DNA of 64,000 nucleotides from Flavobacteriales bacterium UBA6770 (GTDB lineage: Bacteria; Bacteroidota; Bacteroidia; Flavobacteriales_G; Salibacteraceae): positions 153,247 to 217,246 of the forward strand of contig CAJIZH010000006.1 of the NCBI GenBank assembly GCA_905181875.1. The letters run 5' to 3'. The notes beneath the pieces were generated by a model. The model made no database searches, was not told the DNA's origin, and worked only from the letters and a program-made list of their open reading frames with translations. Each line of letters begins with the position of its first letter. Position 1 is the stretch's first letter. A program made the translations under genes and the position numbers. Positions 8,694-18,359 of this stretch are shown here, one piece after another.

Positions 8694-9953
8694 ATGGAGC
8701 AAAAAATTCTAATAAAGAACATTAAAGAATTAGCTTTTATTCAAGAAGAAGGTGATATTCGCAAACGTTTGTCGGGTTCTGAAATGAATGAATGCACCTC
8801 TATTTTGAACGCTTGGTTGGCAGTTGAAAACGACATTATTGTTGGATTTGGTGCAATGGATGACTGGGAAGGAATTACCGATTGGACAAACCTTAAAATT
8901 ATTGATGCAAGAGACAAAATTGTTTTGCCAACTTTTTGCGATTCACATTCACACATAGTTTATGCCGGTAACAGAGAAGGCGAATGGGTGGATAGACTAA
9001 ATGGATTGTCTTATCAAGAAATTGCCAATAATGGCGGTGGAATTACCAATTCAGCTCTCAAGTTACGCGAAGCTTCCGAAGACGAATTGTACTATCAGGC
9101 CTTAACCCGAGCCAAGGAAGTTATCTCTACTGGAACAGGCGCTTTAGAGATTAAAAGTGGTTACGGTTTGAGTTTAGAAAGTGAGCTTAAAATACTGCGA
9201 GTTATTAAGCGTCTAAAAGAGAATACTGACCTTACAATAAAATCTACTTTATTGGCGGCACATGCAGTTCCGCCAGAGTTTAAAGGCGATAAGTTAGGGT
9301 ATATTGATCTGATAATTAATGAAATAATCCCTCAGGTTACTAAAGAAGGGTTGGCAGATTACATTGATGTTTTTTGCGAAAAAGGCTATTTCGATAATGA
9401 TGATACGCGCCGAATTTTAAAAGCAGGAGCAGCGTATGGACTCACTTCAAAATTCCATGTAAATCAATTTACAATTTCGGGTGGTGTGCAAGTGGGCATT
9501 GACGAAAATGCACTTTCTGTAGATCACTTGGAAGTATTGGCCGATGAAGAAATTACAGCTTTAAAAGGCGTTTCGACTATAGCAACACTGTTGCCTTCTT
9601 GTTCGTTTTTTTTAGAGATTCCTTATTCTCCAGTACGTAAAATGATTGACGAAGGATTGCCAGTGGCTCTAGCAACGGATTTTAACCCAGGTTCAACACC
9701 TTCAGGAAATATTCCATTTGTAATGTCTTTGGCATGTGTTAAAATGAAAATGAAGCCTAATGAGGCGTTCAATGCCTCGCTGAGAAATGGTGCTTATGCA
9801 ATGGACTTATCTGAAAGTCATGGCTCAATTGCAGTCGGTAAAAAAGCCAATTTGATTATTACTAAACCAATCCCTTCTTATTCCTACATTCCATACAGTT
9901 TTGGTTCAAATTGTATCGAGTCTGTCATTCTTAATGGGAAAGTGCAGTTTTAG
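8694..9953 (+). CDS. hutI: Imidazolonepropionase
   Basis: Amidohydrolase-superfamily enzyme of histidine breakdown: imidazolonepropionate to formiminoglutamate. From the ATG at 8694 it has 419 residues, the usual family length; an ATG at 8667 would add nine residues. Metal ligands are seen in DSHSHIVYAG (His85 and His87), AAHAVPPEF and FHVNQF, and the conserved ATDFNPGSTPSGN near the end is the substrate-binding loop with the metal-ligand Asp. ENGA-like and SGYGLSLESELK segments fit HutI. The next step, glutamate formimidoyltransferase, is encoded 2.6 kb downstream on the same strand (12600-14297). hutH and hutU are not in the window, so the pathway genes are scattered. Confidence 0.96.
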   Translation: MEQKILIKNIKELAFIQEEGDIRKRLSGSEMNECTSILNAWLAVENDIIVGFGAMDDWEGITDWTNLKIIDARDKIVLPTFCDSHSHIVYAGNREGEWVDRLNGLSYQEIANNGGGITNSALKLREASEDELYYQALTRAKEVISTGTGALEIKSGYGLSLESELKILRVIKRLKENTDLTIKSTLLAAHAVPPEFKGDKLGYIDLIINEIIPQVTKEGLADYIDVFCEKGYFDNDDTRRILKAGAAYGLTSKFHVNQFTISGGVQVGIDENALSVDHLEVLADEEITALKGVSTIATLLPSCSFFLEIPYSPVRKMIDEGLPVALATDFNPGSTPSGNIPFVMSLACVKMKMKPNEAFNASLRNGAYAMDLSESHGSIAVGKKANLIITKPIPSYSYIPYSFGSNCIESVILNGKVQF

Positions 9954-10072
9954 ACGAGTGTTTATTTTTATAACTACAATCTTATTTCCACACCTCATTC
10001 CTGTCTAGGCAGTATTCGGTGCTTCATAGAATACATACATTTCACTCTAAGAAAGTTTAAAACCTTATTGGC

Positions 10073-10822
10073 TTATTCAGCTAATTCTCCGATAGTGTCG
10101 TAAAAAGCTATTTCGTGATTTTTTTGAAGTGCCCAGTCCGAGTTGCCGTAATCAAAATGCCAAAACTCTTTATAGTAGCAGATAAAACCTTCATCGTGAA
10201 ATAAATCAAGGAGTAACTTCCGGTTCTGTTTTGCGGTTTCAGTAATCTTTGGGTTATAAGGATAGCATCTTTTACCAAGTCTAATGTTCCAACCTTTATT
10301 GGATCCAAAATCAAGCATTGTTTGAGTCTCATTGTCAAATATAAGAGCGTCAATTGCTCCACCAGTAGAGTGTGTCGATTGGTTAGCTGGAGCTACAAAA
10401 TTGTCTAAACTATTAAAAAGTTTTTCTTCTGTAAAAGAAGGGTTTTTTTTCTGTGCTTTTTGATAATGAGTTTCCCAAATCTTTTGCTGATGGTCAAAAG
10501 AACGCCAAGCCGATCGAATTGCCAACGTCATATTCTGTTCAGTAAGTTTTTCACTTATGCGCTTTATTTTAGGAATTATTGCCTCACGAATCAGATATTG
10601 GTAATTTTCCACGAAAGAAGGCTCATACAATAGGGTTAGGCCAGCCTCTTTAAGACTTAATAGAGGTGATCCATCATCTTCAATTTCAAAAGTATTTTTT
10701 AGTTTTCTAAGCTCGACATCTTGCGATTCAACCATTTCGCAGTACTCATTTTCATTCATCAGCTTGTTATCTTTAATTTTTTGACCTAGGACCCAGTTAT
10801 TATGATAAACAAAGTTCCACAA
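10073..10822 (-). CDS. VanX-like D-Ala-D-Ala dipeptidase (M15 peptidase family)
   Basis: 249 residues; an internal ATG (Met22, 10759) is a possible start. The M15 zinc signature is complete: His151 and Asp158 in STHSTGGAID, then Glu219 and His222 in KEFWHFDYGN. The arginine-containing SAWRSFDHQQKIW segment matches the substrate-binding region of VanX/VanY-type enzymes. Such enzymes cleave D-Ala-D-Ala dipeptides or peptide stems. No signal peptide is obvious, which favours a cytoplasmic VanX-like dipeptidase used in wall recycling. No vanH/vanA ligase genes are adjacent, so a role in vancomycin resistance is not supported. Transcribed leftward, opposite to hutI. Confidence 0.85.
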   Translation of the reverse strand: MWNFVYHNNWVLGQKIKDNKLMNENEYCEMVESQDVELRKLKNTFEIEDDGSPLLSLKEAGLTLLYEPSFVENYQYLIREAIIPKIKRISEKLTEQNMTLAIRSAWRSFDHQQKIWETHYQKAQKKNPSFTEEKLFNSLDNFVAPANQSTHSTGGAIDALIFDNETQTMLDFGSNKGWNIRLGKRCYPYNPKITETAKQNRKLLLDLFHDEGFICYYKEFWHFDYGNSDWALQKNHEIAFYDTIGELAE

Positions 10823-10911
10823 ATTAAATAGAGTAGGACTATAGGGATAAGTTTTTGTTTGGTTTTTTGAAGCTCTTTAAATTATACTTCGGAAACATTT
10901 AACTCAATAGT

Positions 10912-11142
10912 TTATTTGCGCTTTAGATAAAGCGTTGCTGAAGGATTTGGAACTAAATATAATTTTAGAAAGTAGATTACCCACCTTCCAAGTACACTTA
11001 GAAGGCAGATCATCACAATGGTTGAAATTGCACTGCTATATGTTCTGTACCTCATAAAACCAAGACCTTTGGTAGCCAAAATATGTATGATCGCCAATAA
11101 TCCTAGAATTGCTGTTGCAGTATTAATTACAGAGCCAATCAT
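10912..11142 (-). CDS. Small membrane protein downstream of the SPFH gene
   Basis: 76 residues with two predicted transmembrane segments (ATAILGLLAIIHILAT and TIVMICLLSVLGRWVIYFLK) and a basic C-terminus. Its ATG directly abuts the stop of the prohibitin-like gene (11143), so the two are one transcription unit. Family not recognised. Gene order suggests a role beside the SPFH protein in the membrane, by inference only. Confidence 0.6.
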   Translation of the reverse strand: MIGSVINTATAILGLLAIIHILATKGLGFMRYRTYSSAISTIVMICLLSVLGRWVIYFLKLYLVPNPSATLYLKRK

Positions 11143-11988
11143 TTACTTTTTTGGTACACTTCCAACACCTATAAAAGGTATTGCACCAGCTCCAGTAACG
11201 CCTGGTAATATTCCATTCCATTTTTCAATGGCTTTCAGATTAGCTTCAATTTTTCGCAGCTCAATCAAATCAGGAGAAATATTCATTTTTTGAAGTCTAA
11301 GTGCTTCTGCTTCAGCAGTCGCTGCAGCAATAGTTTGTTGAGCTTCTACTTTTATACGATCAAGATCACGTTTTGCCTTCAATGCATTTTGCTCAGCCGT
11401 TTGCTTTGCTTCAATTGCATCAGTAAACGTTTGAGAAAAACTAAAAGAGATAATAGAAAATGCATCTACTGAGATATTAGACTCTAACAGTCGCCTAGTT
11501 AGCGAAGCTTGCATTTCTCGGCTAACTGATGGTCGTTTAGTAATCAATTCTTCCGCTGTATAACGCGCAGATACAGCTTTCATAACTTCTTGTATCGCCG
11601 GATCAATAATTCTTCCTTTAAACTCTACACCTATGGTTTGATATACAACGTTTACTTTATCCGGTATAACGTGGTAATTCAATGCAACCGATAAATCTAC
11701 GTCTTGCAGGTCAGAGGAAGAAGAGGCTGCATCGGTAGTAACCTTTTGGATTTTAACATCCATTGGAATTACTGTTTGTACAACTGGAATTTTAAAGTGA
11801 ATACCTTCATTCAAAACCAAATCTTGAACAGCACCAAAATTTTGTACGATTCCACGCTCACCTGCGCCAATTTGCACCCAAGGCTTAAAAGTTATTACAA
11901 GCAATAGCAAACCGCCAATAATCAAAAGCTTTTTGTACTTCCCATTCATTAATATATTCTTCAAATCGTCCATTTCTGTGTTCTCCAT
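11143..11988 (-). CDS. Prohibitin-family SPFH protein
   Basis: 281 residues. One N-terminal membrane segment (LLIIGGLLLLVITFKPWVQI) is followed by the SPFH domain (GERGIVQNFGAVQDLVLNEG, IPMDVKIQKVTTDAASSSSD) and a long coiled coil (EAKQTAEQNALKAKRDLDRI). The C-terminus carries GVTGAGAIPFIG. It belongs to the prohibitin/HflC-like branch, whose members form large membrane rings that scaffold or inhibit membrane proteases such as FtsH. No FtsH gene is nearby. It is followed immediately by a two-TM protein. Confidence 0.9.
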   Translation of the reverse strand: MENTEMDDLKNILMNGKYKKLLIIGGLLLLVITFKPWVQIGAGERGIVQNFGAVQDLVLNEGIHFKIPVVQTVIPMDVKIQKVTTDAASSSSDLQDVDLSVALNYHVIPDKVNVVYQTIGVEFKGRIIDPAIQEVMKAVSARYTAEELITKRPSVSREMQASLTRRLLESNISVDAFSIISFSFSQTFTDAIEAKQTAEQNALKAKRDLDRIKVEAQQTIAAATAEAEALRLQKMNISPDLIELRKIEANLKAIEKWNGILPGVTGAGAIPFIGVGSVPKK

Positions 11989-12010
11989 TTTTCTTGTCTT
12001 TAGTTCGGCG

Positions 12011-12018
12011 CAAAGGTA
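12011..12018 (-). promoter_or_regulatory. -7 box (TACCTTTG) of the SPFH operon
   Basis: On the minus strand TACCTTTG is a perfect TAnnTTTG match, 22 bases ahead of the SPFH gene start at 11988. The -33 element is weak. Confidence 0.55.
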
Positions 12019-12599
12019 TGAATTAGGTTTGGGGGAGTTGTTAAATCCTGCCGAGGTAGAATTGAAGATATATCAGATGTTTTTTGACTGTTATCTAAGT
12101 TTTGATGAACTGATATGAAGCTGTACTTTACTTCCGCTTAACTTTTGCAGGTCTCGTCATTTTTAAACAAACCGATATGTGTTGTTAAAACTATCGTCAT
12201 TCCAAAAGCGTAATCGAACGAAAATTTAGAAAAGTTTGAGTGAAATTGCTGTACGGAATCTATTTTCCTATAGGTGCGTGCAACTATGTAATGCATATCG
12301 ACCAATAAAACGAAGAGTGGAAGTGAAAAGAGTTGAATTGGCCTCCTCATACTCTGTTATTCCAAAGCAGTAGAATTATTTTGCTTTATTTTTTTGACTT
12401 GGGAGCAAGAAGGAAAATTCAATGCGATGCAATCGCTCAAGAGCAGAGTGAAGGAGGTCTAGCATCAGTGAAATAAGCATTAATTTAAGAGTATATTAAA
12501 TCTCTTTATCTTGAAAAGTAGAACAAACAGTTTTATTACTTTTCAACATAAACGACACACCAGAACATTACATTTGCCTACATAAAAATCAAAGGCAAA
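12019..12599. other. Intergenic region between SPFH gene and ftcD, no gene seen
   Basis: About 580 bases of AT-rich sequence. A 70-codon open frame on the minus strand (12138-12350) has low-complexity composition and no recognisable motif. GGAGGTCTAGC at 12449-12459 recurs at 34541-34551 in another intergenic region; its meaning is unknown. The promoter of ftcD must lie at the right end. Confidence 0.5.
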
Positions 12600-14297
12600 A
12601 TGGAACAACAATTAATAGAATGTGTACCTAATATTTCAGAGGGTAGAGATGCTGCAAAAATCAAAGCTATAACTGACGTAGTAGAAACTATAGAAGGTGT
12701 TAAACTGCTAGACGTTGATCCAGGAAAAGCCACCAACAGAACAGTAATCACATTTGTAGGTGAGCCAGAAAAAGCCATTGAAGCTGCATTTCTTTTGATC
12801 AAAAAAGCTTCAGAGCTTATCGATATGAGAAAACACTCAGGCGAGCACCCTCGTTTTGGTGCAACCGATGTTTGTCCATTAGTTCCTATTGCCAATATAT
12901 CTATGGAAGAAACGGCAAAATATGCGTCCAAATTGGGTGAGCGTGTTGGTCGTGAATTGGGCATCCCCGGTTACTTCTATGAAAACGCAGCCAAAGAAGA
13001 CAAAAGAGTAAACTTAGCTAGTTGCCGAGAAGGTCAGTACGAAGGGCTTTCAAAAAAATTAAGCGATCCGGATTGGAAACCAGATTTTGGTCCAGCTGAA
13101 TTTAATGCTAAAGTGGCTCAGTCGGGTTGCACAGCAATTTCAGCAAGAGACTTCCTGGTAGCTTATAACATTAACCTAAACACAACTTCTACTCGCAGAG
13201 CCAATGCCATTGCCTTTGACATTCGTGAAGCAGGAAGATTAAAAACAGAAGGTGGTTCCTTATCTGGTAAGAAAGTATTGGATGCAAACGGAGAACCCGT
13301 TCGTGAGCCAGGAAAACTGAAATGTGTAAAAGGAATAGGCTGGTACATTGAAGAGTACGGAGTTGCTCAAATCTCATACAACCTAACTAATATAAGTGTT
13401 ACGTCAATTCATGAAGCATTTGACGCTACACAAGAATCTGCAATTGCAAGAGGACTTAGAATCACCGGGTCAGAATTGATTGGTTTAGTGCCCTTGAATG
13501 CATTGTTGGATGCGGGACGTTATTTCTTGAAAAAACAAGAACGTTCTTTAGGCGTATCAGAATCTGAATTGATAAAGATTGCTGTAAAATCGCTGGGACT
13601 TGACGATTTAGCTCCATTTGATCCAGCAGAAAAAATTATAGAATATAAACTAAGAGGTGCTGCTGGTGATAAGCTAGTGGACATGGACTTGATTGCCTTT
13701 GCTGATGAAACAGCAAGTGAGTCTCCAGCACCTGGCGGTGGTTCAATCTCTGCCTATGTGGGCACATTAGGAATTAGTTTGGCTACAATGGTGGCAAATC
13801 TTTCTGCCCACAAACGTGGTTGGGACGATAGATGGGAAGAGTTTTCAGAATGGGCTGAAAAAGGTCAGGCTATCAAAAACAAATTGTTGTTGTTGGTAGA
13901 TGAAGATACTGCTGCTTTCAACAAAATAATGGACGCTTTTGGTTTGCCAAAAGATTCGGATGCTGAAAAAGCAGTTAGAGGCCAAGCGATTCAGGTTGCA
14001 ACGAAATACGCGATTGAAATTCCTTTTCAGGTAATGGAAACGGTTTACGATTCGTTCGAAGTAATTGAAGCAATGGTAGCAGTCGGAAACCCAAATTCGA
14101 TTACCGATGCTGGAGTAGGAGCCTTGTGTGCTCGAACTGCAATTATGGGAGCGTTTATGAATGTGAAGATCAATACTGGCGATTTAAAAGATAAAGAGTT
14201 CGTTGCTGATATATTGAAAAGAGGGCAAGAAATTCAGGACAAAGCCGTTGCTAAGGAAGCTGAGTTGGTTGCAAAGGTGAATGCTGCAATTGTTTAG
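12600..14297 (+). CDS. ftcD: Glutamate formimidoyltransferase / formimidoyl-THF cyclodeaminase fusion
   Basis: 565 residues, a two-domain fusion like animal FTCD. Residues 1 to about 330 are the formimidoyltransferase (ECVPNISEGRD, KHSGEHPRFGATDVCPLVPI, and REAGRLKTEGG, which matches the substrate loop). Residues from about 350 are the cyclodeaminase (FADETASESPAPGGGSISAY, VANLSAHKRGWDDRWEEF, GVGALCARTA). Together they transfer the formimino group of formiminoglutamate to tetrahydrofolate and convert it to methenyl-THF with release of ammonia, the end of the histidine pathway that hutI (8694-9953) feeds. The enzyme is cytosolic. It is not in an operon with hutI: an opposing gene pair lies between. 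Confidence 0.97.
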   Translation: MEQQLIECVPNISEGRDAAKIKAITDVVETIEGVKLLDVDPGKATNRTVITFVGEPEKAIEAAFLLIKKASELIDMRKHSGEHPRFGATDVCPLVPIANISMEETAKYASKLGERVGRELGIPGYFYENAAKEDKRVNLASCREGQYEGLSKKLSDPDWKPDFGPAEFNAKVAQSGCTAISARDFLVAYNINLNTTSTRRANAIAFDIREAGRLKTEGGSLSGKKVLDANGEPVREPGKLKCVKGIGWYIEEYGVAQISYNLTNISVTSIHEAFDATQESAIARGLRITGSELIGLVPLNALLDAGRYFLKKQERSLGVSESELIKIAVKSLGLDDLAPFDPAEKIIEYKLRGAAGDKLVDMDLIAFADETASESPAPGGGSISAYVGTLGISLATMVANLSAHKRGWDDRWEEFSEWAEKGQAIKNKLLLLVDEDTAAFNKIMDAFGLPKDSDAEKAVRGQAIQVATKYAIEIPFQVMETVYDSFEVIEAMVAVGNPNSITDAGVGALCARTAIMGAFMNVKINTGDLKDKEFVADILKRGQEIQDKAVAKEAELVAKVNAAIV

Positions 14298-14630
14298 GGA
14301 CTGGTTGTTCTCGATACAATTTTATTACGCAAGCTTCATAAAATCACTCAAACTGTCAATTCAGAAAACGTGATGTCAGTTCGAGTGGTTTGTAATGAGC
14401 GAATAAAATGTATTAAGATGCTAATTTTATTATTGTCCTCTGCGTTTATCTACCGTCATTTCTGCGCAGGAATTATGAACTACACTAAATAGGCATGAAA
14501 AGGAGAAATAGGTTTTACTTGATCTTATCCTCAAACCATTGTCCCTAAAATGCGTAACTATAAGTAGTAAGTATATACTCACAGTCAAGCTGAGAATGAA
14601 GATTTAATAAAGTAAGCAACAACATAACAA
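14298..14630. other. Intergenic region after ftcD, no gene seen
   Basis: About 330 bases. It contains a degenerate piece of the palindromic element found after lon (GTCATTTCTGCGCAGGAATT at 14455-14474) and otherwise no frame or structure I can support. Confidence 0.5.
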
Positions 14631-16901
14631 ATGGATAAAAAGCTCCACATATTCAGATTCTGGGTTCAGCGGGTGATTTTCTTTTTTCCTATTCAGCTTA
14701 TTCTAGCGCATCTCAAGCGCAGTCATGTGCTGATTGTCTATTGGTTGGTGCTTTATGGTTTAGTTTCAGGTCAAATCGCTGCCAAATACGGTATTCCAAA
14801 TCTGTTGCTGTATCCAGAGTATCTGGGAGTCTCAAATTTTTTGTCTCACATTATTTTAGGATTAGCCTTTGGCTCTTTTGTAATGTCTTTTCAGATAAGC
14901 TCCTACATAGTTTTTGGTTATCGATTTCCATTTATAGCCACTTTGAGCAAACCTTTCTTGAAGTACTCTCTAAACAATGCGTTAATTCCTTTAGTATTTA
15001 CAGGGTTCTACTTTTCTTATTTCATTGATTTCCAGTTAAATAAAGAATTGCTTTCGCAATGGGATGTCGCTAAAAATAGTGCTGGTTTTCTGTCTGGAAT
15101 GGCCTTCTTTTTAATTATAGGTTATTGGTATTTTTTGTCTACAAACAAAAGCATTTTCGCCTTTATAGCTCCCAAAGCTTCGTTAGGCGATAGCAAATAC
15201 GAGCCTATAAATTTATTGTTCGACAGTTCGGTAAAGTGGTATCAATTTTTGAAACGCGATAGTGAGTGGAAAATTGAAACTTATTGGAGTGGTAATTTTA
15301 GTGTTAAAATAGCCCGAAGCAGTGCACATTATAATCGAGATACCCTCAAAAAAGTATTTGAGCAAAATCATTTCAATGCTTCTCTTTTTGAGATAGGAGC
15401 AATCTTTAGTTTGTTAATAGTGGGTGTTTTTATGGAATCACCCGTCTTCGCTATTCCAGCTGGAGCAAGCATTCTATTGTTGTTTACAATGACACTTATG
15501 CTCTCTGGCGCTCTGCATAATTGGTTAAAAGGGTGGAGCGTTTTGGGGTTTGTTTTAATAATTCTCTTTGCAAACGGACTATCCAAAAACCCAAACATTA
15601 GAAAGGAAAACAAGGCCTATGGCCTTAACTATTCAGTAAAAGCCGTACCCTATAGTAATGGTGAAATAAGAATCCGATTGCTCGATGCAGAAGCTGTTCA
15701 GCAAAGTTTTGATAATGAGATTAAGGCATTAAACCAATGGAAGTCCAAAGAGAAATCCAAAACACTTTTTATTATCAATACCAGTGGCGGCGGATTGCGC
15801 TCTGCCTTATGGACCTATTACTGTTTGGCGAACATAGATTCAGTGTCCAATCAGGCTATAATGAACAAAACACGATTCATTACAGGTGCTTCGGGCGGCA
15901 TGATTGGTGCTTCCTATTATCGGGAATTACATTTAAGAAATCAATTGCTTGAAAATTTCGATTTTTCGATTGACAGATACGGCAGTCTATTATCGAATGA
16001 TTTGTTGAATTCCCTGTCTTTTTCTTGGGTTGTAAATGACATATTTAGAATGCGCACATTTGAAGTAAATGGGCAGTCCTTTTTTAAGGATCGTGCTTAT
16101 TACTTTGAAAATCAATTGAATATAAATACTCAAGGACTTATAGATAAACCGTTGAGTTATTACCGAGATTTTACTCAAAATGGAAGTTTGCCTTTTTTAT
16201 TATTAACGCCAACTATTATCAATGATGGCAGAAGATTAATGGTTTCTAGCCTACCCTTGAACTTTATGTACAAACCGTATTTCGGTAAAGAAGGAATCCA
16301 AAATTCTAGGTTTATTGATTTCATTGATTTTCAGTCTTATTTTAAAAACCAAGGTGCCGATAGTTTGCGTTTTACTACCGCGCTTCGCATGAATTCTACC
16401 TTTCCATTTGTACTGCCAAATATCTACTTGCCAACCGAGCCAAAAATTCAAGTTATGGATGCCGGTCTGCGTGATAATTTCGGTATGCTATCAACTACTC
16501 AATACTTACATGCAATGCAGGATTGGTTGGATACAGCGATTGAGAAAATTGTGATCATTCGAATTTTTGATAAACCTAAAGAAATTGAAATAAGGGAAGA
16601 CCCTTATCAGTCGTTGATACATTCAATTACAGCACCGGTAGATCATGTTTATTTGAATATGTTTAATACTCAACGATTGAGAGAAGATAATTTGCTAAAT
16701 AATCTTCCACTGGTATTAAAGTCTAAACTAGAGATTATTGATTTTCCACTAGAACTCGATGGCTCTAGAAACATTCCTTTGAGCTGGCAATTGACACAAA
16801 GCGACAAGAATTTGATCCGTGAGTCTTTTTTTTCACCTAAAAACGAATCTGCGATAAATCTAGTTAAATACCACCTTTCGTATTCGTTCAAGACGTATTA
16901 A
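14631..16901 (+). CDS. Membrane-anchored patatin-like phospholipase
   Basis: 756 residues. The N-terminal half has several hydrophobic segments (VLIVYWLVLYGLVSG, FLSHIILGLAFGSFVMSF, FLSGMAFFLIIGYWYFL, then a pair at about 260-325). The C-terminal half is a patatin domain: oxyanion loop GGGLR at 386-390, nucleophile Ser421 in GASGG, and the dyad aspartate Asp610 in MDAGLRDNFG. All catalytic elements are present, so a lipid acyl hydrolase on the cytoplasmic face of the membrane is likely. The substrate is unknown. A fused multi-pass N-terminus is unusual compared with short soluble patatins. A TPR gene follows 28 bases later on the same strand and may be co-transcribed. Confidence 0.85.
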   Translation: MDKKLHIFRFWVQRVIFFFPIQLILAHLKRSHVLIVYWLVLYGLVSGQIAAKYGIPNLLLYPEYLGVSNFLSHIILGLAFGSFVMSFQISSYIVFGYRFPFIATLSKPFLKYSLNNALIPLVFTGFYFSYFIDFQLNKELLSQWDVAKNSAGFLSGMAFFLIIGYWYFLSTNKSIFAFIAPKASLGDSKYEPINLLFDSSVKWYQFLKRDSEWKIETYWSGNFSVKIARSSAHYNRDTLKKVFEQNHFNASLFEIGAIFSLLIVGVFMESPVFAIPAGASILLLFTMTLMLSGALHNWLKGWSVLGFVLIILFANGLSKNPNIRKENKAYGLNYSVKAVPYSNGEIRIRLLDAEAVQQSFDNEIKALNQWKSKEKSKTLFIINTSGGGLRSALWTYYCLANIDSVSNQAIMNKTRFITGASGGMIGASYYRELHLRNQLLENFDFSIDRYGSLLSNDLLNSLSFSWVVNDIFRMRTFEVNGQSFFKDRAYYFENQLNINTQGLIDKPLSYYRDFTQNGSLPFLLLTPTIINDGRRLMVSSLPLNFMYKPYFGKEGIQNSRFIDFIDFQSYFKNQGADSLRFTTALRMNSTFPFVLPNIYLPTEPKIQVMDAGLRDNFGMLSTTQYLHAMQDWLDTAIEKIVIIRIFDKPKEIEIREDPYQSLIHSITAPVDHVYLNMFNTQRLREDNLLNNLPLVLKSKLEIIDFPLELDGSRNIPLSWQLTQSDKNLIRESFFSPKNESAINLVKYHLSYSFKTY

Positions 16902-16929
16902 TTTTTAATTTTAACATTCAATTTTTAGG

Positions 16930-17274
16930 ATGATTAAACAAGATAGAATAGAGTTAATTAAAGAGATGCTTTCGACCAATTCTAAGGATCCCTTCCTGAA
17001 TTATGCAGCTGCATTAGAGTATAGTAAGTTCGGTGATAAAGCAAAGGCAATTAGTCTTTTGGAAGATGTTGCTGATTTTGATCCTAAGTATTTAGGAACC
17101 TATTATCTGCTTGGGCAGATATACGAGGAGGTAGATCAGCTTGAAAAGGCGATAAATATTTACCGTCGAGGTAGAAAAATTGCCAACGAACAGAATAATA
17201 ACAAGACTTTAGGCGAACTCAATGAAGCGTTAATGCTGATTGATGAGGAGTTTGATGAAGCTTGGGAGGATTAA
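16930..17274 (+). CDS. Tetratricopeptide repeat protein
   Basis: 114 residues, no signal peptide. Two TPR-like helical pairs are visible: FLNYAAALEYSKFGDKAKAI and GTYYLLGQIYEEVDQLEKAI, with the W/L-G-Y-A-F-A-P spacing of TPRs. The acidic tail is EEFDEAWED. It is a short cytosolic protein-interaction module. It follows the patatin gene by 28 bases. Confidence 0.8.
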   Translation: MIKQDRIELIKEMLSTNSKDPFLNYAAALEYSKFGDKAKAISLLEDVADFDPKYLGTYYLLGQIYEEVDQLEKAINIYRRGRKIANEQNNNKTLGELNEALMLIDEEFDEAWED

Positions 17275-17441
17275 TTCTTTAGTTTATTCCTTCATTATTT
17301 ATACCATTTCTTCTTATCAGAGCGTGAATCCCTCTTTGTATTTAAGAGATTCATGGACGACTGAACCCGTTTACAACTGACCGGGAATTACGATTAAGGA
17401 GTGTGAATTTTCCTCTCGTCGTTATGTCAAAACAATTCAGC

Positions 17442-18359
17442 CTAACGCTCAATTTTAAAGGTTTTTCCTTCAATTGCTAGCTCAGTATTCTCAAAAATAG
17501 TTTGCGCTTCTGCTTTAATCGGTTCTAGCTGCGTATATCGCGTGCTAAAGTGACCCAATACCAATTTCTTGCAATTTGTTTTAAGAGCGATTTCTGCTGC
17601 TTGTAGATTAGTTGTGTGGAAAGTATCGGCTGCTCGTTGGGCGGCATCGCCCATAAATGTCGATTCGTGATAGAGAATATCACTATCCTTTATCGCTTCA
17701 TAGTAAGAATCCTTTGGCTTGGTGTCAGTAATAAATGCATACTTACGAAGCGATAGTGGAGCCTCTGTTGCATCAGCTGCATAAATTGTTTCTTTTGCTC
17801 TGTGAATGTCTTTTCCCTGTTTTAATAATTTTATTTCTTCAACTCCCAGTTTCAAGGATTGAAGACTATCTTTTTTGATATTCAGGGGTTTTTCGGTTTC
17901 TCGAAAAATAAATCCAAAACACGGAATTCGATGATCTACGGGAGTGGCAGTTACTTCAACGTTGTGATCTTTTAGAATAACAGATTCTGTTTCATCGTCC
18001 AGATAATTGTAATGAATTTCATATTTCAGTTTGGTATTTGATACTGAAAGCTGTAGATTAAGTATTTCTCGCAGCATTCTGTTAGCGTGAATAGTAAGCG
18101 TGCTTTCTCTTCCCAGTAAATGCATGGTATTTAGCAAGCCAATAAGTCCGAAATAATGATCGCCATGCAAGTGAGAAATGAAAATATGTTCGATACGTTG
18201 GAACTTGATTCCGAACTTTCTCATTTGAATTTGAGCACCTTCACCGCAGTCAATTAAATAGTAATGGTGATTAATATTCAGTAATTGACTAGTCGGATGT
18301 CGCGTAGGCGTAGGAACAGCAGAATTAGAGCCGAGAATGGTAATTTCAAATGGAGTCAT
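17442..18359 (-). CDS. rnz: Ribonuclease Z
   Basis: 305 residues. Metallo-beta-lactamase fold with the zinc motif HLHGDH (His63, His65, Asp67, His68), an N-terminal ILGSNSAVPTPTRHPTS motif, a further GVEEIKLLKQGKDI segment and LVLGHFSTRYTQ near the C-terminus, all typical of the short form RNase Z (ElaC). It removes 3' trailers from tRNA precursors. Its ATG overlaps the stop of the upstream T9SS gene as TAATG, so translation is coupled. The unit STAS - T9SS protein - rnz reads leftward. Confidence 0.96.
   Translation of the reverse strand: MTPFEITILGSNSAVPTPTRHPTSQLLNINHHYYLIDCGEGAQIQMRKFGIKFQRIEHIFISHLHGDHYFGLIGLLNTMHLLGRESTLTIHANRMLREILNLQLSVSNTKLKYEIHYNYLDDETESVILKDHNVEVTATPVDHRIPCFGFIFRETEKPLNIKKDSLQSLKLGVEEIKLLKQGKDIHRAKETIYAADATEAPLSLRKYAFITDTKPKDSYYEAIKDSDILYHESTFMGDAAQRAADTFHTTNLQAAEIALKTNCKKLVLGHFSTRYTQLEPIKAEAQTIFENTELAIEGKTFKIER

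Noticed and set aside
10073..10822. Vancomycin resistance locus
   Set aside because: Only a VanX-like dipeptidase is present; no vanH, vanA or vanRS genes nearby.
12138..12350. 70-codon minus-strand ORF before ftcD
   Set aside because: No motif, biased composition, lies in an intergenic region; no start context.
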